Part shown: in pieces, positions 24,827 through 33,851 of the stretch
How the letters are laid out: each line of letters starts with the position of its first letter
Numbering within the stretch: position 1 is the stretch's first letter
Origin: Candidatus Multiplicimicrobium inquinatum
Lineage (GTDB): Bacteria; Omnitrophota; Omnitrophia; Omnitrophales; Aquincolibacteriaceae
Length of the DNA: 51,824 nt
Direction: 5' to 3'
NCBI GenBank assembly: GCA_002344825.1
Contig: DDUN01000025.1
Location: 1-51,824 of the forward strand
Program-made: the position numbers and the translations under genes
The notes under the pieces: model-generated
Seen by the model: only the letters and a program-made list of their open reading frames with translations
What the model was told of the DNA's origin: nothing
The model's database searches: none

Positions 24827-24932
24827 TTAAATCTATTCTTTGTATTCCTGTCTTATATAGCGTAGCCTTGATATAGACAAGACAGGTGATGATTAACATC
24901 AGCCCAAACAACTTCCAGCCTAAAGGCTCTTT

Positions 24933-25415
24933 ATGAAATACGGCTCTGTTTTTGTATTATTACTTCTAACTTCTTTGGGAGTTTGCTCAACAGCCTGGGC
25001 GGCGCCTGATTTTCCGCCTCGTGAAAAAAGTCCGATTCAGCCAGTCACGACCGAACAGGCTGCGGCAGAAGCAGCGCTGCCAAACGAAAATGTAACGCCC
25101 GAATCCGCCAAGTCAGGCAAAATCGGAGAATCAGCGCTCGCAGAAATTCATGTCACTGTTTTATTCGGACAAAGCCAAAATGGCGAGAAGTCTTATAAGA
25201 TCGACTATAAGGTGATTGAAAAGAAAAAAAATGAAACAGAAGAAAAAGAGCCTGCGGTAAAGGTTTCCTTTAAAAGCAAAGCGGATAAAGAAAAGTTTGC
25301 GGTTTCCGAAGTCTCCGTCAAAAAGAATGAAAATGGAACTTATAAAATCACCGCAAAGATCATCGAGACAACCCCCGATGAAATCACCAAACCCAAAATC
25401 ACCTATCTCGACTAA
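24933..25415 (+). CDS. Small secreted protein, lysine/glutamate-rich, unknown
   Basis: 160 residues. The N-terminus MKYGSVFVLLLLTSLGVCST is a clear Sec signal with likely cleavage after AWA (residues 21-23). The mature part is highly charged with repeated beta-strand-like stretches (YKIDYKVIEKKKN, KVSFKSKADKEKFAV, TYKITAKIIET), suggesting a small beta-rich envelope protein. No family is recognised. An AAAGG lies about eight bases before the ATG. It is convergent with nuoH, and the gap between them holds a P1 palindrome. Confidence 0.75.
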   Translation: MKYGSVFVLLLLTSLGVCSTAWAAPDFPPREKSPIQPVTTEQAAAEAALPNENVTPESAKSGKIGESALAEIHVTVLFGQSQNGEKSYKIDYKVIEKKKNETEEKEPAVKVSFKSKADKEKFAVSEVSVKKNENGTYKITAKIIETTPDEITKPKITYLD

Positions 25416-25487
25416 GAACCTGACTAACGACAAACGACTGCCGCAGAGCGACTCAGAAAGTATAATTCAAACCAACTTTGTCTTTTC

Positions 25488-25627
25488 TTTTTCTTTCAAT
25501 GGTTTACGACCACGAGACAGGATTGATTGCAAGGAACAAGCAAATCACTGAGGAGACGTATGCGAAAATACGTTGCACGAAAGTGATGAAGCTTGTGACG
25601 CTGCAAGCGGCCTATTTCAAAGAAAAA
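25488..25627. repeat. P1 structured palindrome at the nuoH stop codon
   Basis: Outer arms pair TTTTTCTTTCAAT with the complement that includes the last codons of nuoH. Inner stems are ACAAGC/GCTTGT, TCACT/AGTGA and ACGTAT/ATACGT, with GGAG between the second and third and a GCGAAA loop. It shares this plan with the elements at 30245, 36884 and, in shortened form, 44556. It fills the 200-base gap between convergent genes; no other feature is seen there. Confidence 0.7.
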
Positions 25628-26747
25628 CCACAAAAGCGGCGGTAATAATGAGAGAAGCCACAGCAATCGGGAAAATTCCCTTCCATGCCATCGACATCAG
25701 CTGATCATAGCGGAAGCGCGGTAAAGTCCAGCGAATGGTCATGAAAAGCCAGCACACGGCCAGCACCTTGAGCATATAACTTCCGATTTGCATTAAATCC
25801 ACCAGCATTGCCGGTAAATTCACAACCGCTCCCCACGGAAAATGAAATCCGTCCGCGGACAGAAAAGGAACTTGCCATCCGCCAAGAAACAAAGTGACGG
25901 TCAAAGTCGCGATCAAAATCGTTTCAATAAAATCAGTAAAAAAGAACATGCCGAATTTCATACCGCTGTACTCGGTGAAGTAGCCGACGATTTCTGATTC
26001 CGCTTCGGGCAAATCGTAGGGAATACGTTTTGTTTCCGCGATACCGGCGGCAACAAAAAGGAAAAAGGCGATCGGCTGAACCACAATTCCCCATTTGGGA
26101 ATCCAGCCCCATAAAAGATATTCGCCTTGGCCGCGAACGATTTGCTGAAGATCCAATGAACCATAAACCAAAACCACGCCTAATATAGTTAAGCCCAAAA
26201 CAAGTTCATACGCCAACATCTGACTCGCCGCGCGCAAACTGCCCAAAAACGCATAATTATTATTCGAAGCGAAGCCCGCTAAAATAACTCCGTAAACCCC
26301 GAGCGACGCGGCGGAAAAAACATAAAGAATACCGACATTAATATTCGCCACCTGCAAGTTAATATCGCGGCCAAAAAGATGCATCGAATCCCCGAAAGGA
26401 ATCGCGGCAAAACCCAAAAAGCAGCAAGTCAAAGAAAGAATGGGTGCCAAGGTATGCAAAAATTTATCCCCCGAAGGAGGAATAAAATCTTCTTTCATGA
26501 ACATCTTAATCGCGTCGGCGATCGGGTGAAAAAGGCCCAATCCGTTCAGCGGCGCGAAAATAAGCCAATTGATCGGTGCGGCCCATTTCCAGGGGAGAGT
26601 AATATGGGCGCGATTAGCGCCAATGCGGTCCTGCATGAGCGCGCTTTGCTTGCGTTCAATCCAGGTGTGCAACGCGGCAAAAACCATCACGGTTTGATTC
26701 ACCGCGAAAGCCAAAACAAAAGTGATCGCAACGCTCACCCAATCCAT
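25617..26747 (-). CDS. nuoH: NADH-quinone oxidoreductase subunit H (NuoH)
   Basis: 376 residues, about eight membrane helices. Family motifs are seen: ERKQSALMQDRIGANRAH near the start, FAPLNGLGLFHPIADAIKMF, FASNNNYAFLGSLRAASQML, and ETKRIPYDLPEAESEIVGYF with TEYSGMKFGMFF. NuoH joins the membrane and peripheral arms of complex I and forms part of the quinone channel. It is the last gene of the nuo run here. nuoI, normally next, lies 23.5 kb away. The stop codon lies inside a P1 palindrome. Confidence 0.95.
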   Translation of the reverse strand: MDWVSVAITFVLAFAVNQTVMVFAALHTWIERKQSALMQDRIGANRAHITLPWKWAAPINWLIFAPLNGLGLFHPIADAIKMFMKEDFIPPSGDKFLHTLAPILSLTCCFLGFAAIPFGDSMHLFGRDINLQVANINVGILYVFSAASLGVYGVILAGFASNNNYAFLGSLRAASQMLAYELVLGLTILGVVLVYGSLDLQQIVRGQGEYLLWGWIPKWGIVVQPIAFFLFVAAGIAETKRIPYDLPEAESEIVGYFTEYSGMKFGMFFFTDFIETILIATLTVTLFLGGWQVPFLSADGFHFPWGAVVNLPAMLVDLMQIGSYMLKVLAVCWLFMTIRWTLPRFRYDQLMSMAWKGIFPIAVASLIITAAFVVFL

Positions 26748-26773
26748 ATTAGTTGAAAGCCTTTTTCATCGGT

Positions 26774-28429
26774 TTACAGAATATTGTCGTACTGTTGGAG
26801 AGAAGGTACTGTCGGAGCCGCTTGAACGCGAATCGCACTGGCGGTTCCGCTTAAATCAGCGTAACTGCGTGCCGGAAAACTTTTTTCTTTCGCGGCTAAA
26901 TCCTGATAAACCGCTTCGGCTGTTTGCGCGCTCCACCCTGAAGAAACCAATGCGCCCAATTGAGCTAAAAAATGAATCTCGGATTTTGCTTCTCCGGCGG
27001 GCTCTAAAACTTTGCGGAAAGCTTGGGTGCGGCCGTCAAAATTAGTCCAAGTCCCGTCTTTTTCAACGGAGGTCGCGGAAGGAAGCACAAAGCCCGCAAG
27101 CTTGGAAGTTTCATTTTCATTGGAGCCGATAAATAACGACCAATTTAATTTCGAGAAAACTTCGCGGGCTTTCGGATAAAGACTCAAAAGATCCTGCCCA
27201 AAAATAATCCAACCGTCCACTTCGCCTTTGGCGGACAAACCAAACAAGCTCTCAAATTTTTCGGGAGTTTCCGTAAACCCAAGATTTTCGGCGCCTTTTC
27301 GATTAGGGTTTTTATCGGCCTTAATTAAAATATCATCCGAGAAACCATCTTTTTTCGGCGAAGCTAAATAAATGTGCTGAAGCTTTAATTCATCACGAAA
27401 AAGTTTACGGGCGAGATAAAGTTCTTCATTCGTCATCTGCGGTGAAAGAATCACGGCTGTTTTTTTGCTCGCTTTCAATTTCGCGGCAATTTCTTTCAAA
27501 ACCGTTTCTTCGAAAGCTTGCGCTGCGTTTTTGCGGGCAGCTAAAACGCGGTTTTCGTCGTGATATTTATAATCATAACGACCCGCATCGCACATCCACC
27601 ACTGGTTCACTTCAGCGTTATAACGGGGCTTGAGGCGCTTCACACGGCCAGTGCCATGCTGAGGGCGGTCTAAGTTCGTGTGAACCTGAATATTGCACCC
27701 ACGGGAACAACCGCCGCAAACCGAATCCCCCGATTTCAAATACCAAACACGAATCTTGAAACGAAAATCACGATCCGTTAAAGCGCCAACGGGGCAAATA
27801 TCTACGACATTGCCTGAATAGAGATTGTTGAGCTGTTTCCCCGGAAAGACCTGAATTTCAGAGTGATCGCCGCGTCCCACAATGCCAAGCTCATGGGTTT
27901 TGGAAATTTCATCCGTAAAACGCACGCAACGCGAACAAAGAATGCAGCGCTCGGCATCGAGCATCACATTCGGCCCGATGGGAACAGCTTTCGGCTTTGA
28001 CACCTTATCTTCATTCACGCGGCTATCATGCAAACCATGCTTCATGTAGTAATCTTGCAGCCAGCATTCACCGGCCTGATCGCACACAGGGCAATCCACG
28101 GGATGATTGACGAGCAAAAATTCAAGCATGTGCTGGCGGGTCTTTAAAACTTTATCGTTCTTGGTATGAACAACCATGCCGTCTTTGGCTTCCATATGAC
28201 ATGCAATTTGAAGTTTGGGGATACCTTCGATCTCGACCTGACACATACGGCAATTACCCGCGATGGAAAGCCCGGGATGATAGCAATAATACGGAACATC
28301 TTCCTGAGTCATGCGCGCGGCTTCAATCAAGCGCGTACCGGGCTTGACTTCGACTTCTTTACCGTCGACTTTAAGCTTAACCATTTTGGGTTTTTGCTCT
28401 TCTGGTTTTTTCTCTACGATATCTGGCAT
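26774..28429 (-). CDS. nuoG: NADH-quinone oxidoreductase subunit G (NuoG)
   Basis: About 551 residues from the ATG at 28429; a TTG at 28468 would add thirteen residues and cannot be ruled out. The N-terminal [2Fe-2S] domain has PYYCYHPGLSIAGNCRMCQ. It is followed by the HPVDCPVCDQAGECWLQDYY cluster region, a pair of 4Fe-4S motifs (CILCSRCVRFT and CPVGAL) and the CGGCSRGCNIQVH cluster of the molybdopterin-type domain. The C-terminal part is shorter than in E. coli NuoG, as in many compact complexes. It carries electrons along the peripheral arm. It follows nuoF directly. Confidence 0.95.
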   Translation of the reverse strand: MPDIVEKKPEEQKPKMVKLKVDGKEVEVKPGTRLIEAARMTQEDVPYYCYHPGLSIAGNCRMCQVEIEGIPKLQIACHMEAKDGMVVHTKNDKVLKTRQHMLEFLLVNHPVDCPVCDQAGECWLQDYYMKHGLHDSRVNEDKVSKPKAVPIGPNVMLDAERCILCSRCVRFTDEISKTHELGIVGRGDHSEIQVFPGKQLNNLYSGNVVDICPVGALTDRDFRFKIRVWYLKSGDSVCGGCSRGCNIQVHTNLDRPQHGTGRVKRLKPRYNAEVNQWWMCDAGRYDYKYHDENRVLAARKNAAQAFEETVLKEIAAKLKASKKTAVILSPQMTNEELYLARKLFRDELKLQHIYLASPKKDGFSDDILIKADKNPNRKGAENLGFTETPEKFESLFGLSAKGEVDGWIIFGQDLLSLYPKAREVFSKLNWSLFIGSNENETSKLAGFVLPSATSVEKDGTWTNFDGRTQAFRKVLEPAGEAKSEIHFLAQLGALVSSGWSAQTAEAVYQDLAAKEKSFPARSYADLSGTASAIRVQAAPTVPSLQQYDNIL

Positions 28430-28470
28430 TGTTTTTTCCGCGGTTGTTCGCAAGGCGAACAGAGCCAAAA

Positions 28471-29736
28471 TTAAACTGTCTGGAGCTGTTTTTCTTTATT
28501 CTGAATATAATCTTCAAATTCTTTACGAAATTTCTGCGGATAACTGCGAAGAGGCATTGCCGCTCCGTCCGCTAAAGCGCAAATCGTGGTACCACCCATG
28601 TAAGCACAAATATCCGCCATATTATTTAAATCTTCGAGACGGCCCTTACCTTCAAGAATGCGTTTCAAAATGCGATAAATCCAGCCCGTGCCTTCGCGGC
28701 AAGGCGAACATTGTCCGCAGGATTCATGCGCGTAAAAACGCATCGTCACAGTCAAAGCTTTCACCAGGTCGGTGGTTTCATCAAATACAATCACGCCGCC
28801 GGAACCAGCCATCGTCTTCAAATTACGCAATTGATCAAAATCCAAACCCACGTCAATTTCTTCAGGCGATAAAATCGCCGCGGATAATCCACCCGGCACA
28901 ACCGCTTTCAATTTCTTATCGTCCGGAATACCGCCGCCGACTTCATAAATGAGTTTGCGCAAAGAAAATCCAAGCGGCAATTCATACACGCCGGGATTGC
29001 GCACATGCCCGCTTAAACTGATTAAACGCATGCCGCCATTTTTTTCGGAACCCAAGCCCGCAAACCATTCGGGCCCGCGGTTTAAAATAAAAGACAAATA
29101 GGAAACGGTTTCAACATTGTTAATCACCGTCGGGCAACCGAACAACCCCACCACCGCGGGGAAAGGCGGCTTCAAACGCGGCTGACCTTTTTTACCTTCC
29201 AGCGATTCCAAAAGCCCGGTTTCTTCACCGCAAATATAAGCTCCCGCTCCGCGATGCACGACAATTTCAAGTTTGTAATCCTTGCCGAAAATCTTATCGC
29301 CCAAATAGCCTTTGGCCGTGGCTTCTTCAATGGCTTTCTTCAAAATTTGAATTGGCTTCACATATTCGCCGCGAATATAAACATAAGCCTTATGCACATT
29401 GTTCGCGACTGAAGCGATCATGACACCTTCGAGAAAAAGATGCGGGGCGTGACGCAGAATATATTTATCTTTGAATGTTCCCGGCTCGCCTTCATCGCCG
29501 TTAATCACGAGATAAACCGGCTTGCCGGTATTTTGCGGAATAAAGCTCCACTTCATGCCGGTCGGAAAACCTGCTCCACCCAGACCGCGCAAATTAGATT
29601 TTTTCACGGTTTCAATAATATCTTCGCGCTTCATCTCAAGCGCCTTGCGGATAGCTTGATAACCGCCGTCTTGCTCGTATTCCGCGAGCGAGAAAGTTTT
29701 ACCTTCTACAAAATATTTTGAGATCAGCTTTTCCAT
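28471..29736 (-). CDS. nuoF: NADH-quinone oxidoreductase subunit F (NuoF)
   Basis: 421 residues, full length. The FMN/NADH site is marked by GLGGAGFPTGMKWSF and by GAGAYICGEETGLLESLEG; the N3 4Fe-4S cluster by HESCGQCSPCREGTGW and a later Cys in TTICALADG. It accepts electrons from NADH and passes them to NuoE and NuoG. The start lies one base after the nuoE stop, so the genes are co-translated. Confidence 0.97.
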   Translation of the reverse strand: MEKLISKYFVEGKTFSLAEYEQDGGYQAIRKALEMKREDIIETVKKSNLRGLGGAGFPTGMKWSFIPQNTGKPVYLVINGDEGEPGTFKDKYILRHAPHLFLEGVMIASVANNVHKAYVYIRGEYVKPIQILKKAIEEATAKGYLGDKIFGKDYKLEIVVHRGAGAYICGEETGLLESLEGKKGQPRLKPPFPAVVGLFGCPTVINNVETVSYLSFILNRGPEWFAGLGSEKNGGMRLISLSGHVRNPGVYELPLGFSLRKLIYEVGGGIPDDKKLKAVVPGGLSAAILSPEEIDVGLDFDQLRNLKTMAGSGGVIVFDETTDLVKALTVTMRFYAHESCGQCSPCREGTGWIYRILKRILEGKGRLEDLNNMADICAYMGGTTICALADGAAMPLRSYPQKFRKEFEDYIQNKEKQLQTV

Positions 29737-29737
29737 G

Positions 29738-30226
29738 CTATTTGTTTTTCTGAATCAGTTCGGCAACTTTGGCTTCATTTAAATGCCCAAAGTATTCATC
29801 ATCATTTAACTGGAGCATTGGCGCTAATTCACAAGCACCGAGACATTCCACTTCTTTCACTTCAAATTTTCCATCTTGCGTTCTTGCGCCGGATTTAATT
29901 CCCAAATGCTTTTCAAAGCATTTCACGATATTTTCCGCGCCAAGCAAATTGCAGGTCAGCGTGCGGCAAACATTGAAGCGCACCTTGGCTTTCGGCTGAG
30001 TGTAATAAAGCGTATAGAAAGTAACCACTTCGCGCACATCCATCGGAGAAACTTTGAGGTATTCCGCAACGGCTTCTTCCATCTCAAGCGAAATGTGTCC
30101 GTAATGCTCTTGCAAAAGATGCAACACTTCCAGCATCGGCGCGCGGCGCGTTTCATATTTCGCCACGACAGGGTCGATCTTCGCCAGAACTTCTTTCGTA
30201 AAAATTTTATTAAATAACTCTGTCAT
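29738..30226 (-). CDS. nuoE: NADH-quinone oxidoreductase subunit E (NuoE)
   Basis: 162 residues. The thioredoxin-like [2Fe-2S] domain carries two Cys pairs, CRTLTC and CLGAC. The N-terminal helical part contains LEVLHLLQEHYGHISLEMEE, as expected for the family. It binds cluster N1a beside NuoF. It is separated from nuoD by the 137-base P1 palindrome, the only large gap after nuoB in an otherwise compact operon. A weak AGAG precedes the start. Confidence 0.95.
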   Translation of the reverse strand: MTELFNKIFTKEVLAKIDPVVAKYETRRAPMLEVLHLLQEHYGHISLEMEEAVAEYLKVSPMDVREVVTFYTLYYTQPKAKVRFNVCRTLTCNLLGAENIVKCFEKHLGIKSGARTQDGKFEVKEVECLGACELAPMLQLNDDEYFGHLNEAKVAELIQKNK

Positions 30227-30244
30227 ACATATTCTCTTTTTAAG

Positions 30245-30365
30245 AAACGATTCAAAAAGCCCGCAGGTGCAAGGCGCATGTGAGCAGCTGCGGAGGCGTA
30301 GTGAAACCTACGCCGCACAAAGTGCGCAACATGCAACGCCGCAGATGCGGCTTTTTCAATCGTTT
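30245..30365. repeat. P1 structured palindrome at the nuoD stop codon
   Basis: Outer arms AAACGATT and AATCGTTT, each next to A/T runs and GC-rich inner stems, form a long imperfect palindrome. Inner stems are CATGT/ACATG, GCA/TGC and GGCGTAG/CTACGCC, with GGAG before the third stem and TGAAAC in the loop. The right arm includes the nuoD TAA. In the mRNA sense it ends in GC-rich stem then T5, so it may act as a partial terminator inside the nuo operon. Confidence 0.75.
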
Positions 30366-31743
30366 ACCGGTCCAATTCTCCGCCAATCATATTGACGGAG
30401 CCAAAGCTCGCAATAATATCGGCCATTGAATCGCCTTCAACCACCTTGTGCAATCCCGCCATAATCGTAAAACACGGCGGACGCACGCGCACGCGATAAG
30501 GTGTTCCGGTTCCATCCGAAACCACATAAAAACCAAGCTCTCCGTTCGCCCCTTCCACGGCTTGATAGGCTTCACCCGCCGGCGGACGTGTTCCGTGACC
30601 AACCATGACGGTTTTAAAATGATTCATCAAGCCTTCAATGTTCGAATAAGTTTCTTCTTTGGGCGGCATTGCAGCGCGCTTATTACAGGTTCCGACCTCA
30701 GCGCGATTGTCTTTATGATATCCCGCCAATGTTGGATCAAATGTCGCGGACTTCGTGACAATGCCTTCGGTTTCGCCCATTTTCGCGGCGTCGACTAAAT
30801 CTTCGCCTTTTACCACTTCGCCCTGCTCATTCACTAAAACGTGTCCCGCGGGAATCTGCTTATAGGCCTGCTCTACAATACGGAAGCTTTGTTCCATTTC
30901 ATCCATGCGCACAAGATAGCGGTCTAAACAATCACCGGTGCTGCCAACCGGAATTTCAAAATCAAAGCGGTCATAAACCAAATAAGGCGTCGCGCGGCGC
31001 ACGTCAAAATCAATGCCGGTTGAACGTAAAAAGGGTCCGGTCATACTGTAAGAAATGGCGTCTTTCTGCGAAATAATGCCGACATTTTTAACGCGATCAA
31101 CAAAAATACGATTGTGGGTTAAAAGCTGATCACACTCACGCAAAACTTCGCGTGTTTTCTTAATCACTGTATGACATTTTGCTTCAAACCCTTCGGGCAA
31201 ATCACCTTTTACTCCGCCAACACGAGCATAAGAAATGGTGAGACGCGCACCGGTTACTTCTTCCACAAGCTGATAAATTTCTTCACGCTGTTTGATCATA
31301 TAAAGAAAAACCGTAAATGCGCCGAGTTCCATTGCGGATGCCGCAATGCATGTCAAATGATCCGACACGCGGGAAAGTTCGCTCATAATGACGCGAATAT
31401 ATTGCGCGCGCTCCGGAGCTTTGAGGTCGAAAAGTTTTTCAACCGCCATGCAATAGCCGATGTTGTTAATCAAAGGCGAAACATAATTAAGACGGTCGGT
31501 GTAGGGAATCACTTGCAGGTAGCCGAATTGCTCCGAGTCTTTTTCAAATGCGCGGTGCAAATATCCAATCTCAACATCCGCGTTTTGTACTGTTTCACCG
31601 TCAAGCTCAACAATCATGCGCACAATACCATGCATGGCAGGATGCGAAGGTCCGACATTCAGCATCATGGTTTCCCTTTTTACCGCCTGCGGTGAAGGAA
31701 AATTATTGCCCGTGATGTTTTTTTCAGTGGCGAGATCGCTCAT
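30364..31743 (-). CDS. nuoD: NADH-quinone oxidoreductase subunit D (NuoD)
   Basis: 459 residues. It has the 49-kDa/hydrogenase-like fold with LNVGPSHPAMHGIVRMIVEL near the N-terminus, RLNYVSPLINNIGYCMAVEKL, DVRRATPYLVYDRFDFEIPV and the C-terminal IIASFGSVNMIGGELDR. The conserved His and Tyr of the quinone site lie in these stretches (GPSHPAMHG and LNYVSP). It forms the quinone site with NuoB. The start overlaps the nuoC stop (ATGA). It is somewhat longer than bacterial NuoD, with an extra segment around YSNIEGLMNHFKTVMVG. Confidence 0.96.
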   Translation of the reverse strand: MSDLATEKNITGNNFPSPQAVKRETMMLNVGPSHPAMHGIVRMIVELDGETVQNADVEIGYLHRAFEKDSEQFGYLQVIPYTDRLNYVSPLINNIGYCMAVEKLFDLKAPERAQYIRVIMSELSRVSDHLTCIAASAMELGAFTVFLYMIKQREEIYQLVEEVTGARLTISYARVGGVKGDLPEGFEAKCHTVIKKTREVLRECDQLLTHNRIFVDRVKNVGIISQKDAISYSMTGPFLRSTGIDFDVRRATPYLVYDRFDFEIPVGSTGDCLDRYLVRMDEMEQSFRIVEQAYKQIPAGHVLVNEQGEVVKGEDLVDAAKMGETEGIVTKSATFDPTLAGYHKDNRAEVGTCNKRAAMPPKEETYSNIEGLMNHFKTVMVGHGTRPPAGEAYQAVEGANGELGFYVVSDGTGTPYRVRVRPPCFTIMAGLHKVVEGDSMADIIASFGSVNMIGGELDR

Positions 31744-32240
31744 TTGACAGCCTCTTTTTTTGGCGCCCCGGGCCCGATCAAAGGTTGTCTTTTGTTGATC
31801 GGATAATCTTTTCGCAAAGGATGTCCGACAAATTCTTCATACAACAAAATACGTTTTAAATTCGGATGGCCGTCAAATTTAACCCCTAACAAATCCCAGC
31901 ACTCACGCTCAAACCAATTTGCAATCGCCCACAAACCCGTCAGCGAAGGAACGGATCCGCCATCTGCCGCGGGAATTTTAATACGCAGACGATGCGTATG
32001 CTTCGAAGAAAAAAAGTGATACACAACCTGAAAGCGCGGATTCCAGCCCAGCTTGAGCCCGTCCACCGCGCTTAAATCCATCAGAAAATCCATATCATAT
32101 TCGGAGTCATCCCGAAGAAACTGCGCAATTTTGATTAATGCCGCGGGCTTAATTACAATCGTTTCATCGCCGTGCTGATTATGCACGCCTAAAACATCTT
32201 CCCCGAATTTCTCTTTGAGTTTTAAATGAAGTTCTTGCAT
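31740..32240 (-). CDS. nuoC: NADH-quinone oxidoreductase subunit C (NuoC)
   Basis: 166 residues. The family signature RECWDLLGVKFDGHPNLKRI followed by HPLRKDYPI is intact. It is a cofactor-free subunit of the peripheral arm, packing against NuoD; here the two are separate genes, not fused as in E. coli. Five bases separate it from nuoB, and its stop overlaps the nuoD start. Confidence 0.95.
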   Translation of the reverse strand: MQELHLKLKEKFGEDVLGVHNQHGDETIVIKPAALIKIAQFLRDDSEYDMDFLMDLSAVDGLKLGWNPRFQVVYHFFSSKHTHRLRIKIPAADGGSVPSLTGLWAIANWFERECWDLLGVKFDGHPNLKRILLYEEFVGHPLRKDYPINKRQPLIGPGAPKKEAVK

Positions 32241-32245
32241 CGGTA

Positions 32246-32719
32246 TTACATCGGTTGCTTTTGCTGCTGCATTTTTTCCTGCAGTTTCATCAATCCGTCG
32301 AGCACGTTTTCAGGGCGCGGAGGACAACCCGGAATATAAACATCCACGGGAATAATCGTATCAATCCCCTGCACGGTCGAATAGTTGTCGTAAAAGCCGC
32401 CTGTGCAGGTGCAAACTCCAAAAGCCACAACCCATTTCGGGTCCGCCATCTGATCATAAATTTGTTTCAAGACCGGCGCGATTTTATGCGAGATGGTTCC
32501 AACGACGAAAAGAACATCTGACTGACGCGGAGAAAAACGCGGAAGTCCTGCACCAAAGCGGTCGACATCGTAATGCGCGCAAGCGGTCGCCATATATTCC
32601 ATACCGCAACAAGCCGTAACGAACGGATATTGAAAAATAGAAAATTTGCGCGCCCAGCCTATCATCTCTTCGAGCTTCGATGTCACGAACCCTGTATTTT
32701 GCTGCGGTACTGTTTCCAT
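32246..32719 (-). CDS. nuoB: NADH-quinone oxidoreductase subunit B (NuoB)
   Basis: 157 residues. Cysteines for cluster N2 are present in TACCGMEYM, GVCTCTGGFYDNYS and VYIPGCPPRPE. N2 is the last iron-sulfur cluster before quinone. An AAAGG sequence five bases before the ATG serves as ribosome site. The nuoB message follows a P3 palindrome that separates it from nuoA. Confidence 0.96.
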   Translation of the reverse strand: METVPQQNTGFVTSKLEEMIGWARKFSIFQYPFVTACCGMEYMATACAHYDVDRFGAGLPRFSPRQSDVLFVVGTISHKIAPVLKQIYDQMADPKWVVAFGVCTCTGGFYDNYSTVQGIDTIIPVDVYIPGCPPRPENVLDGLMKLQEKMQQQKQPM

Positions 32720-32802
32720 ATTGCCTTTTTAAATTCAGCGGGTCGAACTCTGTTCGACTCCTTACTTACTGCCCCTCCACACCGAAGGGATTTTTATTTT
32801 CT

Positions 32803-32870
32803 GATTTCTTTTATCCGCGAGTTCCGCAGGCGCTAAAGCGCCGAGGACTGTCTGAGCGGGAAAAGAAATC
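32803..32870. repeat. P3 palindromic element between nuoA and nuoB
   Basis: Outer arms GATTTCTTTT and AAAAGAAATC are extended by CCGC/GCGG. An inner stem GGCGCT/AGCGCC has a two-base loop. Conserved side words CCGCGAGTTC and CTGTCTGAGCG also occur in the element at 48540-48585. The gap of 165 bases between nuoA and nuoB contains nothing else that I can see. Confidence 0.65.
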
Positions 32871-32884
32871 AAAAATGAAACAAA

Positions 32885-33241
32885 CTATTTAAAGTTGAAA
32901 GCCCCTTTACGCCACGCATACGCGTCGCCCAAAAGAAAAAGCCCGAGAAAAATCATCATCGCCCAAAAACCCTGAGCGCCCAAATCTTTGGCGATCACCG
33001 CCCAGGGAAAAAGAAAAATGATTTCCACGTCAAACAAAACAAAAAGCATGCCTGCCAAATAAAACTTCACCGCGTGGCGTCCCGAAGGACTTTCAAACGG
33101 AGCTTGTCCACATTCAAAGGGCTGATCTTTGACGGCGTTTGGTTTTTTAGGACCTAAAACGGTCGCAAGAGTGATAAACACGCCCGACAAACCTGCCGCA
33201 ATAATCACCGTAAATAAAATTCCAAGATAATCGTTTAACAC
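32885..33241 (-). CDS. nuoA: NADH-quinone oxidoreductase subunit A (NuoA)
   Basis: 118 residues with three membrane helices. Family marks are QPFECGQAPFESPSGRHAVKF and LFVLFDVEIIFLFPWA. The start is GTG at 33241, preceded by GGAG at a spacing of seven bases. It is the first complex I gene and lies 29 bases after a TPR protein gene, probably in the same transcript. Confidence 0.95.
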   Translation of the reverse strand: MLNDYLGILFTVIIAAGLSGVFITLATVLGPKKPNAVKDQPFECGQAPFESPSGRHAVKFYLAGMLFVLFDVEIIFLFPWAVIAKDLGAQGFWAMMIFLGLFLLGDAYAWRKGAFNFK

Positions 33242-33270
33242 CGCACAGCTCCGATTTGCATATTTAAAAC

Positions 33271-33762
33271 CTAATTCAGTTTTGCCCGCACTCGAATCAT
33301 CGACCTCTCAGCCAAAGTGTAATTCGGGTTCAAACGATACGCCTCCTGATAACAAGACAACGCGCGCATCCAATTTGCTTTCTGTTCCCACACACGCCCC
33401 ATATTGTAATGAGCGTAAAAATACGCGTCGTATCGCTTCGCCTGCGCCGCCTGCTCCAACCAGGGCAAAGCTTCGTCATATTGACCAAGCTCTATTAAAT
33501 AGGCCCCGATATCGTTGTACGGATTTCCAAAGTCGGGATCCACTTCAATCGCTTTTTCACATTCCGCAATGGCATCTTCAAGGCGGCCCTTAAAACTATA
33601 AGCCCAACCTAAAAAAGTATGCGCTTCCGCGGTCGGAAAAATTTCAATCGACTGCTGATAAAGCTTAATCGCTTCATCCATTTGACCGGCCATTTGCTTT
33701 TCATAAGCATCATTAAAAAGCCGTTCCGCCTGCCCGGTATCAGAATTAAAATCTTCCGTCAC
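33271..33762 (-). CDS. TPR-repeat protein, first gene of the nuo transcript
   Basis: 163 residues from a GTG start with AAGAGGA about ten bases upstream. About four tetratricopeptide repeats are visible, for example HTFLGWAYSFKGRLEDAIAE, NDIGAYLIELGQYDEALPWL and MGRVWEQKANWMRALSCYQE. It has no signal peptide. TPR proteins are binding scaffolds. Its place directly before nuoA suggests a role in complex I assembly, or simply shared transcription; the sequence does not decide this. Confidence 0.85.
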   Translation of the reverse strand: MTEDFNSDTGQAERLFNDAYEKQMAGQMDEAIKLYQQSIEIFPTAEAHTFLGWAYSFKGRLEDAIAECEKAIEVDPDFGNPYNDIGAYLIELGQYDEALPWLEQAAQAKRYDAYFYAHYNMGRVWEQKANWMRALSCYQEAYRLNPNYTLAERSMIRVRAKLN

Positions 33763-33797
33763 AAAACACGAGTCCTCTTGGGGTTAGGAAAGAGCGT

Positions 33798-33826
33798 ATT
33801 ATAGCGGGACGGCGGTCAAAGAACAA
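33798..33826 (-). promoter_or_regulatory. Sigma70-type promoter for the TPR-nuoABCDEFGH operon
   Basis: TTGTTC (33821-33826) and a perfect TATAAT (33798-33803) lie 17 bases apart on the minus strand, about 30 bases before the first start codon. Confidence 0.65.
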
Positions 33827-33851
33827 CGAGCAAGGCGATGATATTTTGGGC

